Assembly (NCBI RefSeq): GCF_017591425.1
Contig: NW_024465751.1
Location: 6,200,001 to 6,264,000 of the forward strand
Direction of reading: 5' to 3'
Length of the DNA: 64,000 nucleotides
Source of the DNA: Ochotona curzoniae
Taxonomy: Eukaryota > Chordata > Mammalia > Lagomorpha > Ochotonidae
Under the pieces are notes generated by a model, which saw only the letters and a program-made list of their open reading frames with translations, did no database searches and was not told the DNA's origin. Position numbers and translations under genes: made by a program. Of the stretch, positions 22,376 to 32,886 are shown in pieces. Position 1 is the first letter of the stretch; each line of letters begins with the position of its first letter.

Positions 22376-24074
22376 GATATTACCTCGGAGTGGCAATGAG
22401 TCTGTCATGGACTTCCATGCATGTCAAACTGCAAGTTGGACCTGTTTTATGGCACTCTGAGGTTTCATGAACCACAGGAAGAAACTGCCCTTCTTTGCCA
22501 AGTGGTCGCATTAAGAAAGGGGACTGTCAACAAAGAGAGCTTTAGTATTGTCTCATGTGAACAGCCTTCGCATAATAATTCTTTTTATATTAATCGCTTC
22601 CTAATCCTTTCCCCCTTAAGTGAAGGAGTTATCACTAAGGTTTTAAGAGGTGAGAGAACAACACAAAGCCTGGTCCGCTGTGTAGGACCAAATCAGGAAT
22701 TATCTTTCTCTTTCCATCCTCTCCTGAATAACTGGAATATCTCTTCTGTTGAATAGATACTGGTTTCCAAGTTCATATTTGGAGAAGATCCAGGCTTGGG
22801 GAATGTGAAGTATGACACAGAAGTAGGCACAGTTTACTTTGTTGGCAGGTGTTTCAGGACCAGGAGTCAAGTCAGGGACTTATTCCAGGGACTTTGATGT
22901 GCTGTCATTCTTGTCTCTGGCTCAATCGCTTTCTCTTCTGGATGCAAGGACAAGGTCTGTGAGTGATAACTTTGGTTGCTGTCAAAGGAAAAGGCATTCA
23001 AAGCTCTCTCATGACCAATGTGATACTATGATATTGTCCTTTATGCAGGGAAGGAAGAGCTAAAAATTCAGCTAGTTGATTTTCCATTGAGCTATTCCCT
23101 GTTGTGTCCACTCTTGAATTTTTTTTTTCAAATTCTGCAAGGACGGCTGACTTCCTGTAAAGTCTGTGACCCTTATCACAGTGTATGAAATTTTCTTTTC
23201 TACTTGCTTCTTCTGCTTCATTTTTGTTTACCTTCACAGTTGACTCTTATGAACCATGGGCCAAACCTTTTGGGCTTTTTAATGTGCTAAATGTGGAAAG
23301 CAGCTTTATCGCCTTACTCAGCATATTGAAGGTTTTCTCACTATGGGACACCCCTCCACGGAACCTCTTTCAATAGAATCCTGTTCCTTCAAAAGCTGAT
23401 TTTTTTCATACTTTGTATTATATGTGAACCTAACACTGTTATTTCTAGATCTTATTCCTTCTTTACTGTGTGTCCTAGCATTATTTATGTTTAAATCTCT
23501 TTTCACAAAGAGCCAGTTAATGTATTTTTGATTCATCTAATAACATTTGCCAAGTATTTTGTCCACTTATTTTTTTCCCTGTCTTATAACATTGTTGAAT
23601 ATCAGAACAGTGGAGGCCAAAGTGCTGATGTGACAATCTATGCTGGCCGGTGAGGTACCAACATACAGTTATTAGAGCTTAGTAGGCTGAAACCACAACA
23701 AAAATTGCCCAATTAAATATGCAATGACTATTCCTATCACATATCAGTAGTCTTCCAAAAGTTGTTAAGTTCATTTAAACTATCTATTCTGAAATAAAAA
23801 AAAAATGCACAGATTTTTTTCTTACTTTCCCAAAGAGGTTAGTGTCACATTGGGAGAGATTGTGTTCTTTGATTGGCTTTGCATTATGATTATGTACTTA
23901 AGAGTTTTGTATGTGAGGTTTGAATGGAGCCATGTGCAGGGTCAAATTGAAACTTTCATAAGACACTACAGATTCTGGCTCACATCTTGGGTTTCATTTT
24001 TATTGTTAGCCAATCTGGTGGGAGCTTTATTACAATATTACTTTACTATAAACCAAGAGTTGACAATGTCCTGA
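22376..24074. other. Unique DNA
   Basis: About 1.7 kb without recognisable repeat or gene. A 111-codon open frame at 22421-22756 has no motif I recognise and I do not treat it as a gene. Confidence 0.5.
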
Positions 24075-24128
24075 CATTCTGTGGTTTCTACTAAACCACT
24101 ATGGTAGTATGAAATCAACCACAGAATG
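24075..24128. repeat. Perfect 12-bp inverted repeat with 30-bp spacer
   Basis: CATTCTGTGGTT (24075-24086) and AACCACAGAATG (24117-24128) are exact reverse complements. Inside, GTGGTTT (24081-24087) can also pair with the nearby AAACCAC (24093-24099), so alternative hairpins compete. Possibly a tiny palindromic transposon remnant. Confidence 0.8.
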
Positions 24129-25139
24129 AAAAAGAATGGCTGTGCTCTAATCCATCTTATTTATAAAAATGGGCAGCACACTAGGTTTGACACAAAAGGC
24201 ATGTTTTACCAGTGTCTATTATAAATCATCTTAAAAAATTCTTATTCATTCTTTCTGTCCTTCCTTTCCCTCAGTTTCCTGAGCTCCTTGATGGTCTTCA
24301 CTTCTGCATCCTTCCTTTTGTGCCTTGCTTCCATCTTCTTCATATGTGGATGGTACATCGCCCTGTGTGAGTTGTCCTTATGTCACTGTATTTGCTGTTC
24401 TGAGGCCGCATATACAGGGAACTACAGCAAGAGATAATATGTTCTTGATCTTGGTTGTAAATCACTTGTCCCAGTCAGTCTTCCTTCTCTATTCTAGTTA
24501 GTTTTTGAATCTCCTGATCTCATGGCTTATGTTTCCATGTTCATGTTTGCCTCACTCACACAGAATTGATGGTTCTCCTTTCCTTGCCAATGCCTAAAAG
24601 GCCATGATACATTTAAATAGCAGAATGTTAGACTTGTAACTGTTACTTAGGGGCTATACTATTGTGATAATATGAGAAAAAATGGTGGAGACAGGGAGAG
24701 GAGGGAGAAAGAGGAGGTGGAACAGAGAATCCCTATAAGACTATATCATGGAAAAGAATAATAACAATAAAAAGGGCAATGGTCCTTATGTCCTTTTTAA
24801 TTGGATAGAAATCAACTCTCTCTGGTGCTGCTTCAGGCTGTATATTCTGCTGATGTGATGTTGGGTTCCCTGCTACGGTGCAGTCTTTCCAACCATATTC
24901 TAAATTGTTGACCTGGCATTGCTCTTGCCAGCTGGAATAGGACAAGTTATTCCTGGTCCTGTGCCAAGAGCCCAGGAACAGATTAGAATGGCATGGTCTG
25001 TGTGCTTCCATTAGACATAATGGATAAGAAATGCATCTGATGTTAATATCGTATGAGAAGGCAGTATCTGCTGGCTCCAGGCTTGGGAGTGATAACCTTA
25101 CGAGTGAACACAGCGTCAGAGGCGACTTTAGCTTGACCT
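24129..25139. other. Unique DNA
   Basis: No repeat family recognised. A lysine/arginine-rich minus-strand frame of 38 codons (24242-24358) is noted under rejected items. Confidence 0.45.
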
Positions 25140-25560
25140 GAGTTTCACTGCTCTGCCGAAGAACCTACTTTCCTTCCCTGTTGTCTCCTATCTCAACTCT
25201 AACGATCACCACGTCTCCTTCCATGTTCTATGAAACCTCTTATTAATTGAGCTCATAACATTGCACTTCCCTGTAATCCTTGATATAAACTTCTGCCTTA
25301 GGTACTGCAAGTTTCTTAGACTTGCCGGCACACACATACCACTTCATACCTACATGCCTGCTGTCCATTGTCATCACTCATCAAGCGTGTTATCCTGAAA
25401 GGACTAAACCATCCTGAGTGTCACTGTTGTTCAGTTCTTACTAACCACATCTAAAGATCAGCTTAAGTTCTTCCTCCCTCAAAGTGTTCTGTAGTCATTT
25501 CAGTGAATCCTGACTTTTCCCCTATTCTTAGGAAGTTAGTAAACAAAAGTTTAGAAGACG
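25140..25560 (+). repeat. Probable L2 fragment
   Basis: CTTCCCTGTAATCCTTGATATAAACTTC, and TCAGCTTAAGTTCTTCCTCCCTCAAAG, which resembles the L2 phrase 'TCAGCTCAAATGTCACCTCCTCAGAGAGGCCTTCCCTGA'. Old and patchy. Confidence 0.45.
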
Positions 25561-25607
25561 ATACAGTTAATTCTTGGCTGTTTGTCTTGTAGACATTTCA
25601 CTGCTTT

Positions 25608-25740
25608 GTATCTGAAATGAATTCACATGCAAGGCCAGTGTTTGTGTTATCTTGGACACATTACTTCACTTTTCTGTAGTTCCGTTGCCTCCTTGGTAAA
25701 ATTAGACTAAAAATAATGCACCTATTACCCAACAAATAGT
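25608..25740 (+). repeat. MIR
   Basis: TTATCTTGGACACATTACTTCACTTTTCTGTAGTTCC and TTGGTAAAATTAGACTAAAAATAATGCACCTA match the plus-strand MIR core (TGACCTTGGGCAAGTTACTTAACCTCTC... GTAAAATGGGGATAATA). Confidence 0.75.
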
Positions 25741-26714
25741 CATCTTTCTGTCTGGTCAAGTCCTTGGTAAACTCAGGCTCTATTTCAGTTACTATTTACT
25801 TGGCTGCTTTCTTCTCCTGCCAGCAGATAATAATTGGCACGAGACTTGAGATATCATCTGTTGTGTTCATATCTCCTGTGCCTGGAAAAACTGGCTAAAT
25901 ATTTGTTGAATCAAAGAGGGTCAGCTGCTTGCAGAAAGATTTTTAAAGTTTAACTGAGATGGTGGTTACTTGACTGGCTATGAGTGAGTAAATGTGCATT
26001 TCCATGACACATCTACTATTACTTATCTACCACCATCCTTATTACTATTATTGCTACTGATAACCAAAACAATTAGAGCACTCAGCAACTTAGAGGAAAT
26101 TATACTGGTCGGTGAAGACGCATCTAATTGTAGTGGAACTTCTGTGAAGCTGTGGAGGTCTCAGAACAAGTTGTGTGAGCCTCTAAAAGAGTACAAACAC
26201 GCATAAACAAATGCAAACACCAATAAATGGTGTGAATAAACAGCATCTGGAAGCATAAGGAGAGTTAGAGGGGCCAGGATTTCATTCGGTGAGTTCCTAC
26301 CTGTTTGTTTCTCTGTTTCTACATCATTCTGGGAACTAAATGGCCATTTGGATGCGAATCTGAGTTCATTGCCCTTGCACAGATCAGAAGGTTGGACTTC
26401 TATTTTACTCTATTAACTAACACCATCTTCTTTTCTGTTGACTTACTATTTTGTAGTAATGAATCAGTTCTGCTTATAAGTTGCAAATTCTTTTCATGTC
26501 TTTATTAATTCACTGTGAGCATAATTAACCAGTTATTTCTCCCTAACTGTGAGGTAAGAATAACTACACTGCCTAGATGAAGGAACGGAGCCCTTTGGTG
26601 TGTCTGGCATTTGAGGGACACTTGGTGATGAAACCAGGACACTTCTGCTTAATTTCTAGACTTCTTCTATTACTTTAAAATTTTGTCCCAGTTGGAGTTT
26701 CATCTGAGTTTTAC
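25741..26714. other. Unique DNA with a possible eroded MIR
   Basis: A weak reverse-MIR texture (GATGAAGGAACGGAGCCC... TGATGAAACCAGGAC) lies at about 26530-26660. The rest is unrecognised. Confidence 0.4.
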
Positions 26715-26900
26715 CAATTTCAGGAATCATGAATTGAATAACTATGACATGCTGGGTGCTGTGGTAGGTACCTGAAGAAAAGAGAGAAATTAGATGTTGT
26801 GCCTATTCAGTTGACTTCCCAGAGTAGATGGTTGGACAGATAAGGAAACAAATTATTTCAGAAAAAAATGTGACTTGAGTGCTAACAATAGTATATAAAA
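26715..26900 (-). repeat. L2 3' part
   Basis: TGAATTGAATAACTATGACATGCTGGGTGCTGTGGTAGGTACCTGAAGAAAAGAG matches the reverse L2 end (ATTGAGTGCCTACTATGTGCCAGGCACTGTGCTAGG). Confidence 0.75.
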
Positions 26901-27670
26901 CATGATACAGCTGCAAGTCAAAGGGGTTGCTGGTTAGTAGCTGAGAAGAAAATTTGGAAAATCATCACAGATGAGCTGGCATTCCTATGGCTGTGAGAGA
27001 CGGATAGGAGTTTGTCAGTTGGATACAATGCCACAGGCACATCAAGAAGTAGATATCTGAATCTTGAGCAAGTCCATGTACACGCTGAGTGTTGCACTGA
27101 GAGATACACACCGGGCTGTAAACAAGAGTGGGGGTGAGATTTTGGCATAAGTGTTTAAGGCATCACTCAGTTCTGAAATATCCTGCATTGGAGCGCCTGC
27201 TCTAGCATCCCGACTTCCCGAACCCAGCTGAGTTCCTGGCCCCTGGCTTTGGCCTTACTAGGACTGGCAGTGGTGGATCCTTGGGTGGGAGGGGTGGTAA
27301 GCCAGAGGTTGAAAGGTTTCTTCCGTTTGGTTTTTGTTTTTTTAATGAAACAAGCAAATAAATGTACAAAGGATCAGAATGCAGAAAGATTGCCATGCTG
27401 GGTGGGACAGGACACAGATACATTTCCCCAGGTCAACATAAATTGAATTCATTCTGGTTTTCCTCTTCTCTGGTGGCTTTCTTATCCAAATATTCAAACT
27501 GGTTCTTTTGTATCATTTGTCCTATGGAAATGCTTGACTCATATGGGCTGTAACACGAGATCATTCCCTTAGGACATGGACATCTCCTGGAAGAGCTAGC
27601 TTCTGAGTTAGGCAGTGTCCTGCTTACACACATGTATCAAATATCCATACTTCCCTTTCCTCTGCATGGT
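26901..27670. other. Unique DNA
   Basis: No repeat or gene recognised. Confidence 0.5.
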
Positions 27671-27826
27671 TGGAGAGACAGAGCGGAAGATCTTCCATCC
27701 ACTGATTCACTCCCCAAGTGACCAAAATGGCTGGTGCTGTGCCGATCCAAAGTCAGGAGCCAGGAACTTCCTCCAGGTCTCCCATGTGGGTGCAGGGTCC
27801 CAAGGCTTTGGGCCGTCCTCAACTTG
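27671..27826 (-). repeat. C SINE, young-looking internal fragment
   Basis: GGAGAGACAGAGCGGAAGATCTTCC, CACTCCCCAAGTGACC and TCCCATGTGGGTGCAGGGTCCCAAGG followed by CTTTGGGCCGTCCTCAACT. Very close to consensus, yet cut on both sides. The CCCAAGGCTTTGGGCCGTCC block is the one I associate with pika-type C SINEs. Confidence 0.9.
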
Positions 27827-28956
27827 GCCAATAGAAAGGTCTCTGTCTTTGTGGGGGGAGATTTCTTTGGCTGCTCTTTGCTTTAATAAGCTTTAATAAG
27901 TCACTATGGTTATCTCAGTTTAAGGTGGCCCAAAGGACACCATTTTATATTTAATGACAATGTGGTAGAGTAGAAACATTGGAAATCAGAAATTGGGAGA
28001 GAGAGAGAGAAATCCTTTGCTTTAGTCATCTGCTCTCATATTGTGTTTGAGGTCTGCATACGGTTGAGACTAGTTGAATCCTGCTGACATGGAATTCACA
28101 GGATTTTCATGAATATTAGATGAGGTCTTAAGCTGATGATATCTTGTAAGTTGTAAAAAATGTTCAAATTTGGTTGATATTCACTATTTTAATTTTTATT
28201 GTAAACTGATAAATAATACTGGCATCTTACTTTCTCTCCAGGAACCAGTAACTTACTCTGGTTTTCGTAGTATATTCTTTCTCAGAGCTGATGAAAGGAT
28301 TGAGTCTTGCTTCTTTCAAAGTTGGGCATAACACTTCTTTGTTATTTTTGAATTCCTCTATTTCACACATAGACTGAGGTCCCGGATATAGCGTATGGGC
28401 CTCTATTTTCCTCGCTTTAAGAGAGTAGATCCTCTGCATTATTGAGTTAAGCTGAATTTCTATTTATACATCAGCATGAACTAATGAAGAATATATAGTT
28501 CTAAGAAAATTCATTAATTGGGGTCATGTTAGCTCTATTATCAATGAACATAATCCACTTGTTTAAGTTCAGAGCTCAGTAGTTTATGCTAGTCATTAAT
28601 GTGTCTCAGTAAGATACGGTTGTTTACAGCATTTTGTGAGAATATGTGCATTTTCCACTCTAAAGAAAGCACAGCATGATAATCAGCAAAGGGAAGCTTG
28701 TCCAGAGCTATGGACATGTGGTATGGACTGGCAGTTCTCGTTAGCCACCATCACTCCATATTCTAAGCCTTCCTTGCAAGGAGGGGGACATGTGTCCAAT
28801 TCTGGATAATGGAAGAAGTAGGTCTGCTGAGAGGACATGCCCCATGTGTGTGCTGGCTATATAGTCTCTAGCTTCAACCTTTTCACTTCCTCATTTCTTT
28901 TTTCATAGTTGATGGAAACAGGGAATTCAGCTGAGCACTCCAAGGATAACCTAGAA
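27827..28956. other. Unique DNA
   Basis: A direct CTTTAATAAG doublet sits near 27880-27900 and a short (GA)n near 27997-28010. Otherwise unrecognised. Confidence 0.5.
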
Positions 28957-29173
28957 TAGGGGTCAACAAACTTCCTCAGGAAAGGACAAGATAGTAAATA
29001 TTTGTCTTGTGCATGGTACGGTTTCTGCTCTCATTATTCAGCTCTAGCATGATAGTGTGATAAAAGATGTAGACAATATGTAAGCAAATAAGCACGGCTA
29101 TGTAATAAAGCTGCATTTATATAAACAGGAAGTGGTTGGATTTGGTTCACAGGCACTCATTTGCTGAACCCTG
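28957..29173 (+). mobile_element. Complete small hAT-Charlie non-autonomous element with 8-bp duplications
   Basis: The left terminus TAGGGGTCAACAAACTTCCT and the right terminus ATTTGCTGAACCCTG are imperfect inverted repeats. The body (AGATAGTAAATATTTGTCTTG, AGCTGCATTTATATAAACAGG, GGATTTGGTTCACAGGCA) follows a well-known ancient mammalian hAT-Charlie MITE consensus that begins CAGGGGTCGGCAAACT. The flanks ACCTAGAA (28949-28956) and ACCTAGAT (29174-29181) agree at 7 of 8 positions, as expected for hAT insertion. I do not commit to the exact family name. Confidence 0.9.
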
Positions 29174-29795
29174 ACCTAGATCTTTGTGGTGTGCAAGACA
29201 TGAGCAACCAGGATCCATATTGAAGGCTTCTGGCAAAACACCTGACTGTAGTGACACAAAGTATTGTTTTGTCAATTAGCTAGGAAATGTATCTTGTTTG
29301 CTAAAGCAGCTGATACTTAAAACAATCATTTCAGTATTTTTTGGGGCTACTCAGTTTAATCAATCATGAATCTTTGCAATATTGTCACTAAGGCCACTGG
29401 ACTGTCCTGTCCTCTCACCATCTCATCTTCCATGCAATACATACATGGGTGGATAGACTCTTCAAGCACAGACGTGAAGTCTCCAAGTTTTGTGAGTCAT
29501 CCCATCATTTGGGAGATCACCTGCTGTTAAAGCACAGCTTTTGGGTCAGAAAACAGAGTTTAAATAGGAGATGAGATGAGTTCAAATAGTAATAACTCTG
29601 TTCAGCTGCCTCATGAGTTTGCTTGAATTCGCTCATCTGTTGAAGAAGGACGGTGCTTCCTTCCTGACTTGAGTGCAACAGAGACGAAAGGTGATTGCGT
29701 TTGTTAGGCATTTCTATTGTGGGGCTCTCCTCCATAGCTCCCGGCTATTGGGTAGTCTGTTTCTTTCGAGGTGATGAGACCAAGAGGTAATTAAT
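29174..29795. other. Unique DNA
   Basis: No repeat or gene recognised. Confidence 0.45.
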
Positions 29796-29970
29796 GCTAC
29801 TTGGATACATTTGGTGGTTTCTGGGGCCATGTGTGATCATCAGAGTGATGGAGGTGCTACTGACATCCAGTGTGTAGACTGTAGGGATTCCTGTCAACAT
29901 CCTATAATGAACATCTTAACCCCACATGACACCTAAGGTTCTCTGAGCCTAAATGTTAATAGTGCCCAAG
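29796..29970 (+). mobile_element. MER20-like hAT element, left part
   Basis: GGAGGTGCTACTGACATCCAGTGTGTAGAC, TTCCTGTCAACATCCTATAATGAACA and AAATGTTAATAGTGCCCAAG correspond to the MER20-type body (GGTGCTACTGGCATCTAGTGGGTAGAGG... AACATCCTACAATGCACAGG... TGTCAATAGTGCC). The right end continues at 30193-30203 after the inserted L1. The left terminus is degraded. Confidence 0.75.
29958..29970. repeat. Left target-site duplication of L1 insertion
   Basis: AATAGTGCCCAAG, exact copy at 30180-30192. Confidence 0.93.
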
Positions 29971-30179
29971 GCCACTGAACTTATCTGGACAATAAGACGC
30001 TGAACTTTATGCTAGGCATGTGTTTGCAAGGAATGAATCTCAACTGAACTTGAACTATGGTTATGCAACAAGGTGGAGGAATCCACCATGGGGGGAGGGG
30101 TATGGGAGGGGTGGGGGGAATCCCCAGCGCCTATAAAACTGTACTACATAATACAATGTAAGCAACAATAAAAAAAAAA
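29971..30179 (+). mobile_element. Young, strongly 5'-truncated L1 (3' UTR only) with poly(A)
   Basis: The element has a 3' UTR ending in CAATAAAAAAAAAAA, with a G-rich segment (CATGGGGGGAGGGGTATGGG at 30088-30107). It is bounded by the 13-bp repeat AATAGTGCCCAAG (29958-29970 and 30180-30192). It shows one difference in 200 bp from the inverted copy ending at 16637. No ORF2 sequence remains. It split a MER20-like element. Confidence 0.95.
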
Positions 30180-30192
30180 AATAGTGCCCAAG
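30180..30192. repeat. Right target-site duplication of L1 insertion
   Basis: AATAGTGCCCAAG; the MER20-like end resumes with ATGAGAAACTG (to 30203). Confidence 0.93.
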
Positions 30193-30203
30193 ATGAGAAA
30201 CTG

Positions 30204-31134
30204 TTTAAGGAGATTTGTGTGAAGTTATAAAATTTACTCTAGAAAGGATACATACTTCACAATCATGAATTTTTAAGGTTTTTAAAGTTGATAGCCCATC
30301 ATAGGGCACTGTAGGCAACAATTTTTGCTGGAAACTCTGCCTGATCCTATCTCCATGCTCTGCATGCATGTGGTAGGCCTCTGGTGGTCCCAGGAGGCCT
30401 TAGAATAGGCCGCTATTATGGGAATTTTATTGTTGTAATACACAATAACTTATTTGAGGGCAGAAATCTTGTCTTCTCCAAATTAAACTTTTTAAAAAAT
30501 TGAATGGATTTCCTTCCAGACCATTTTCTATTCTGGTACACCAAGATCTTGGCTCACGATTCACCTTCCTCTCCATTTACTCTCTAAAACTTGTCCTCAC
30601 CTTCTTTGGGCTTAACCTCCATACAATTTGCCCTTAGAATTACTTGCAATGTCTTATTTGAGAGAAATCTGTGTTTAGGCTTGATACTGAGCTTCCTGGA
30701 AGTATCTTGATCTCCATGAAGCATCGCTAGTGAAGAATCTGGAATTGTGAGGATCTGGATATCTTCTTGATGTACGTTATGTGTGCATGGGTCCCTCGGA
30801 GCCTCTGATGGCTCATTATTTCAGACTCCTAAGATTGTGGCTCATCCATGCTCCGATGTTTGATGAAACACAAGATTCCTAGACAACCTTATTTTCTTTG
30901 TAACAAATGATAAAGCAGATTTCATAACAGAAAACATTTTAACCTTTACTTACTGACTAAATCTAAAACAGGGGGAGGATTTCTAGGTGCAGGGACTGAC
31001 CTGCATATGGATCACACATAATGTCTGCTTGAGTGGATGGTCCTGGAGAAAAGTAGAACAAATATTGAACACTGTCCCACATCAGAATTTAGTAGAAGAA
31101 TGGCCATAGTTGATGAGAAGTGAGGTATTGGAAA
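30204..31134. other. Unique DNA
   Basis: No repeat or gene recognised with confidence; a weak L2-like pyrimidine stretch is at 30500-30620. Confidence 0.45.
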
Positions 31135-31365
31135 ACTACAGGCTAAGAACCTGGAATCTGAACTTAGGTCATTTAAATTGCAGTTCAGGGACTACTGTTT
31201 ATCTAGTCACAGATATGAAGGCATATCCCCCACAATCTCTGAATGTTTATCTTTACCTGCAAAACAGAAACCATAAATAGGCCTGTGCCATAGATTTGTT
31301 GTGGAGACTAAATCTATTCCTATATATAAAATGCTTATCACATTCCCTAACACATGAGTAAACAC
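31135..31365 (+). repeat. MIR
   Basis: AACCTGGAATCTGAACTTAGG, TAGTCACAGATATG, TCTCTGAATGTTTATCTTTACCTGCAAAACAGAAACC and TTTGTTGTGGAGACTAAAT follow the complete plus-strand MIR order through ATAAAATGCTTATCACATTCCC. Confidence 0.8.
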
Positions 31366-31849
31366 ACAAAAACATTTTTTCTCACCTGCGTTGTACTTTT
31401 TATCCTTATCATCGACACTGTTGAGGCATTTTGCCCAAGAGGAGAGTCTGTTTCTGGATTACTTTTGAAGGAGCTAACCATTAGCATCCCTCATTAATGT
31501 ACAAAGGAAGTGGGATATGGAAATCAGTCAGCTGACTCCAGTTGAAATTCGGCCTGCTTTAGGTGTTCTGCCATGTGGGAAGGGTTGCAGCAGGTTGACG
31601 AGTGGAGGCAGTAACATTCTGCTCCTTAACGGAAGCATTTGTAAGTGATAGATGTACAGAAGGATCCTGTGGTTTACTAAATGTTCCTCTAGAAAACATT
31701 GGCTGCATCAGCTTAAGGAGCAGGAGCTGGGAATGTTGCTGTAGATGCATACCTGCCTAACCAAGACCGTTTCCATCACAGGGACATATGTATGAAGCCC
31801 TGCCTTTCATGGATTGACTTCAAGATTACACTGTGTTTAACTTTTGTAT
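31366..31849. other. Unique DNA
   Basis: No repeat or gene recognised. Confidence 0.45.
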
Positions 31850-32020
31850 AAAATATTTGATATGTAGGCAAGAGAGAGAATGAGTGCACTAGCATTTGCT
31901 TGTTTACGTCCCACATGCTTTCAGTGTTAGGGCTGGATTTCACTGAAGATAGAATCCAGCAACATAACTCAAGTCTTCCGTGTGTGTGAACGAAGCTCGA
32001 CCACTTGTGCCATCATTCTT
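31850..32020 (-). repeat. Possible very old C SINE
   Basis: ATGTAGGCAAGAGAGAGAATGAG, CAGTGTTAGGGCTGGATTTC and a CCACTTGTGCCATCATTC end hint at an eroded minus-strand C SINE. Too diverged for certainty. Confidence 0.35.
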
Positions 32021-32070
32021 GCCTTCCAGAGTCTGCATTAGGAGAAGGCTGGGAATCAGAAGCTGGAGAA

Positions 32071-32405
32071 AGAGCCAGATGCAGAAGCTTAGCGGCTAAA
32101 GTCCTCGCCTTGCATATGCCAGGATCCAAATGGGCATCGGTCCATGTCCTGGCTGTTCCACTTTCTTTCCAGCTCTCTGCCTGTGTCCTGGGAAAGCAGT
32201 CGAGGATGACCACGGGCTTGGGTCCCTGTGCCCACATGGGAGTCCTGGAGGAGGGTCCTGGATCCTGGTTTTAGATCAGCTCAGCTCTGGCCATTGTGGC
32301 CACTTGGGGAGTGAATCAACAGACAGAAGATCTTCCTCTCCGACTCTCCTTCACTCTGTAAATCTGACTTTCCAATAAGAATAAATTGATCTTTAAAAAA
32401 ACCCA
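32071..32405 (+). repeat. C SINE, full length, plus strand
   Basis: The head (CAGAAGCTTAGCGGCTAAAGTCCTCGCCTTGCAT) is followed by CCAGCTCTCTGCCTGTGTCC, GGGAAAGCAGTCGAGGATGACC, TGGCCATTGTGGCCACTTGG and TCTGACTTTCCAATAAGAATAAATTGATCTTTAAAAAAA. Flanking AAGCTGGAGAA (32060-32070) and AAGCTAGAGAA after the tail form an approximate target duplication. Confidence 0.93.
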
Positions 32406-32570
32406 AAAGCTAGAGAAGGGAATCAAAACCAGATATTCTGATGTGGGAATTGGACATCTAATCTGGCAATTTAACTTCCAGGCCACTTATCAGTCATGGA
32501 TTTAGCTTTGTTGAACTCCTCTTTCATCTTGAGGAAATGTAGAAAGAATTTCAAGGACAAAAGGGGTAAT

Positions 32571-32886
32571 TGCAGATGGGCATTTAGCCTGGCAGTTAGT
32601 ATCCTGTGTAGGAGTACCTGGCTTCAAGCTAGCTCTATTTCCAGGGCAAGAGTTCTGATGATGTACATCCTGGGAGACAGCGTGAAAGGCTCCAGTGGTT
32701 ACGTCTGCCACTCATGGGAGACCAGGATTAAGTTCTGGACTCTTGTTCTCCGGTTGGCCAAGTCCTGGTCATTTTAAGTATTTGGAGGAGTAAATCAGTC
32801 AATAAGAAATTTCTCTATCTCTGTGTGCTGCAAAATAAACAAAAATAAAGAAATGAGTAAATAAATAATTATTTAAAGAAAAAAAA
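32571..32886 (+). repeat. Older C-type SINE, plus strand
   Basis: GCAGATGGGCATTTAGCCTGGCAGTTAGTATCCTG is the head of the older C subtype. It is followed by GAGTACCTGGCTTCAAGC, ACATCCTGGGAGACAGC, CATGGGAGACCAGGATTAAG and a (AAATAA)n tail. It sits about 165 bp downstream of the younger copy in the same orientation. Confidence 0.85.

Noticed and set aside
24242..24358. Lysine/arginine-rich 38-codon minus-strand frame (MKKMEARHKRKDAEV...), looks like the end of a basic coiled-coil protein
   Set aside because: Upstream sequence is closed in all frames, no poly(A) or target duplication is seen, and I cannot assign a parent gene. A processed-pseudogene remnant remains possible; a protein search with these residues would decide.
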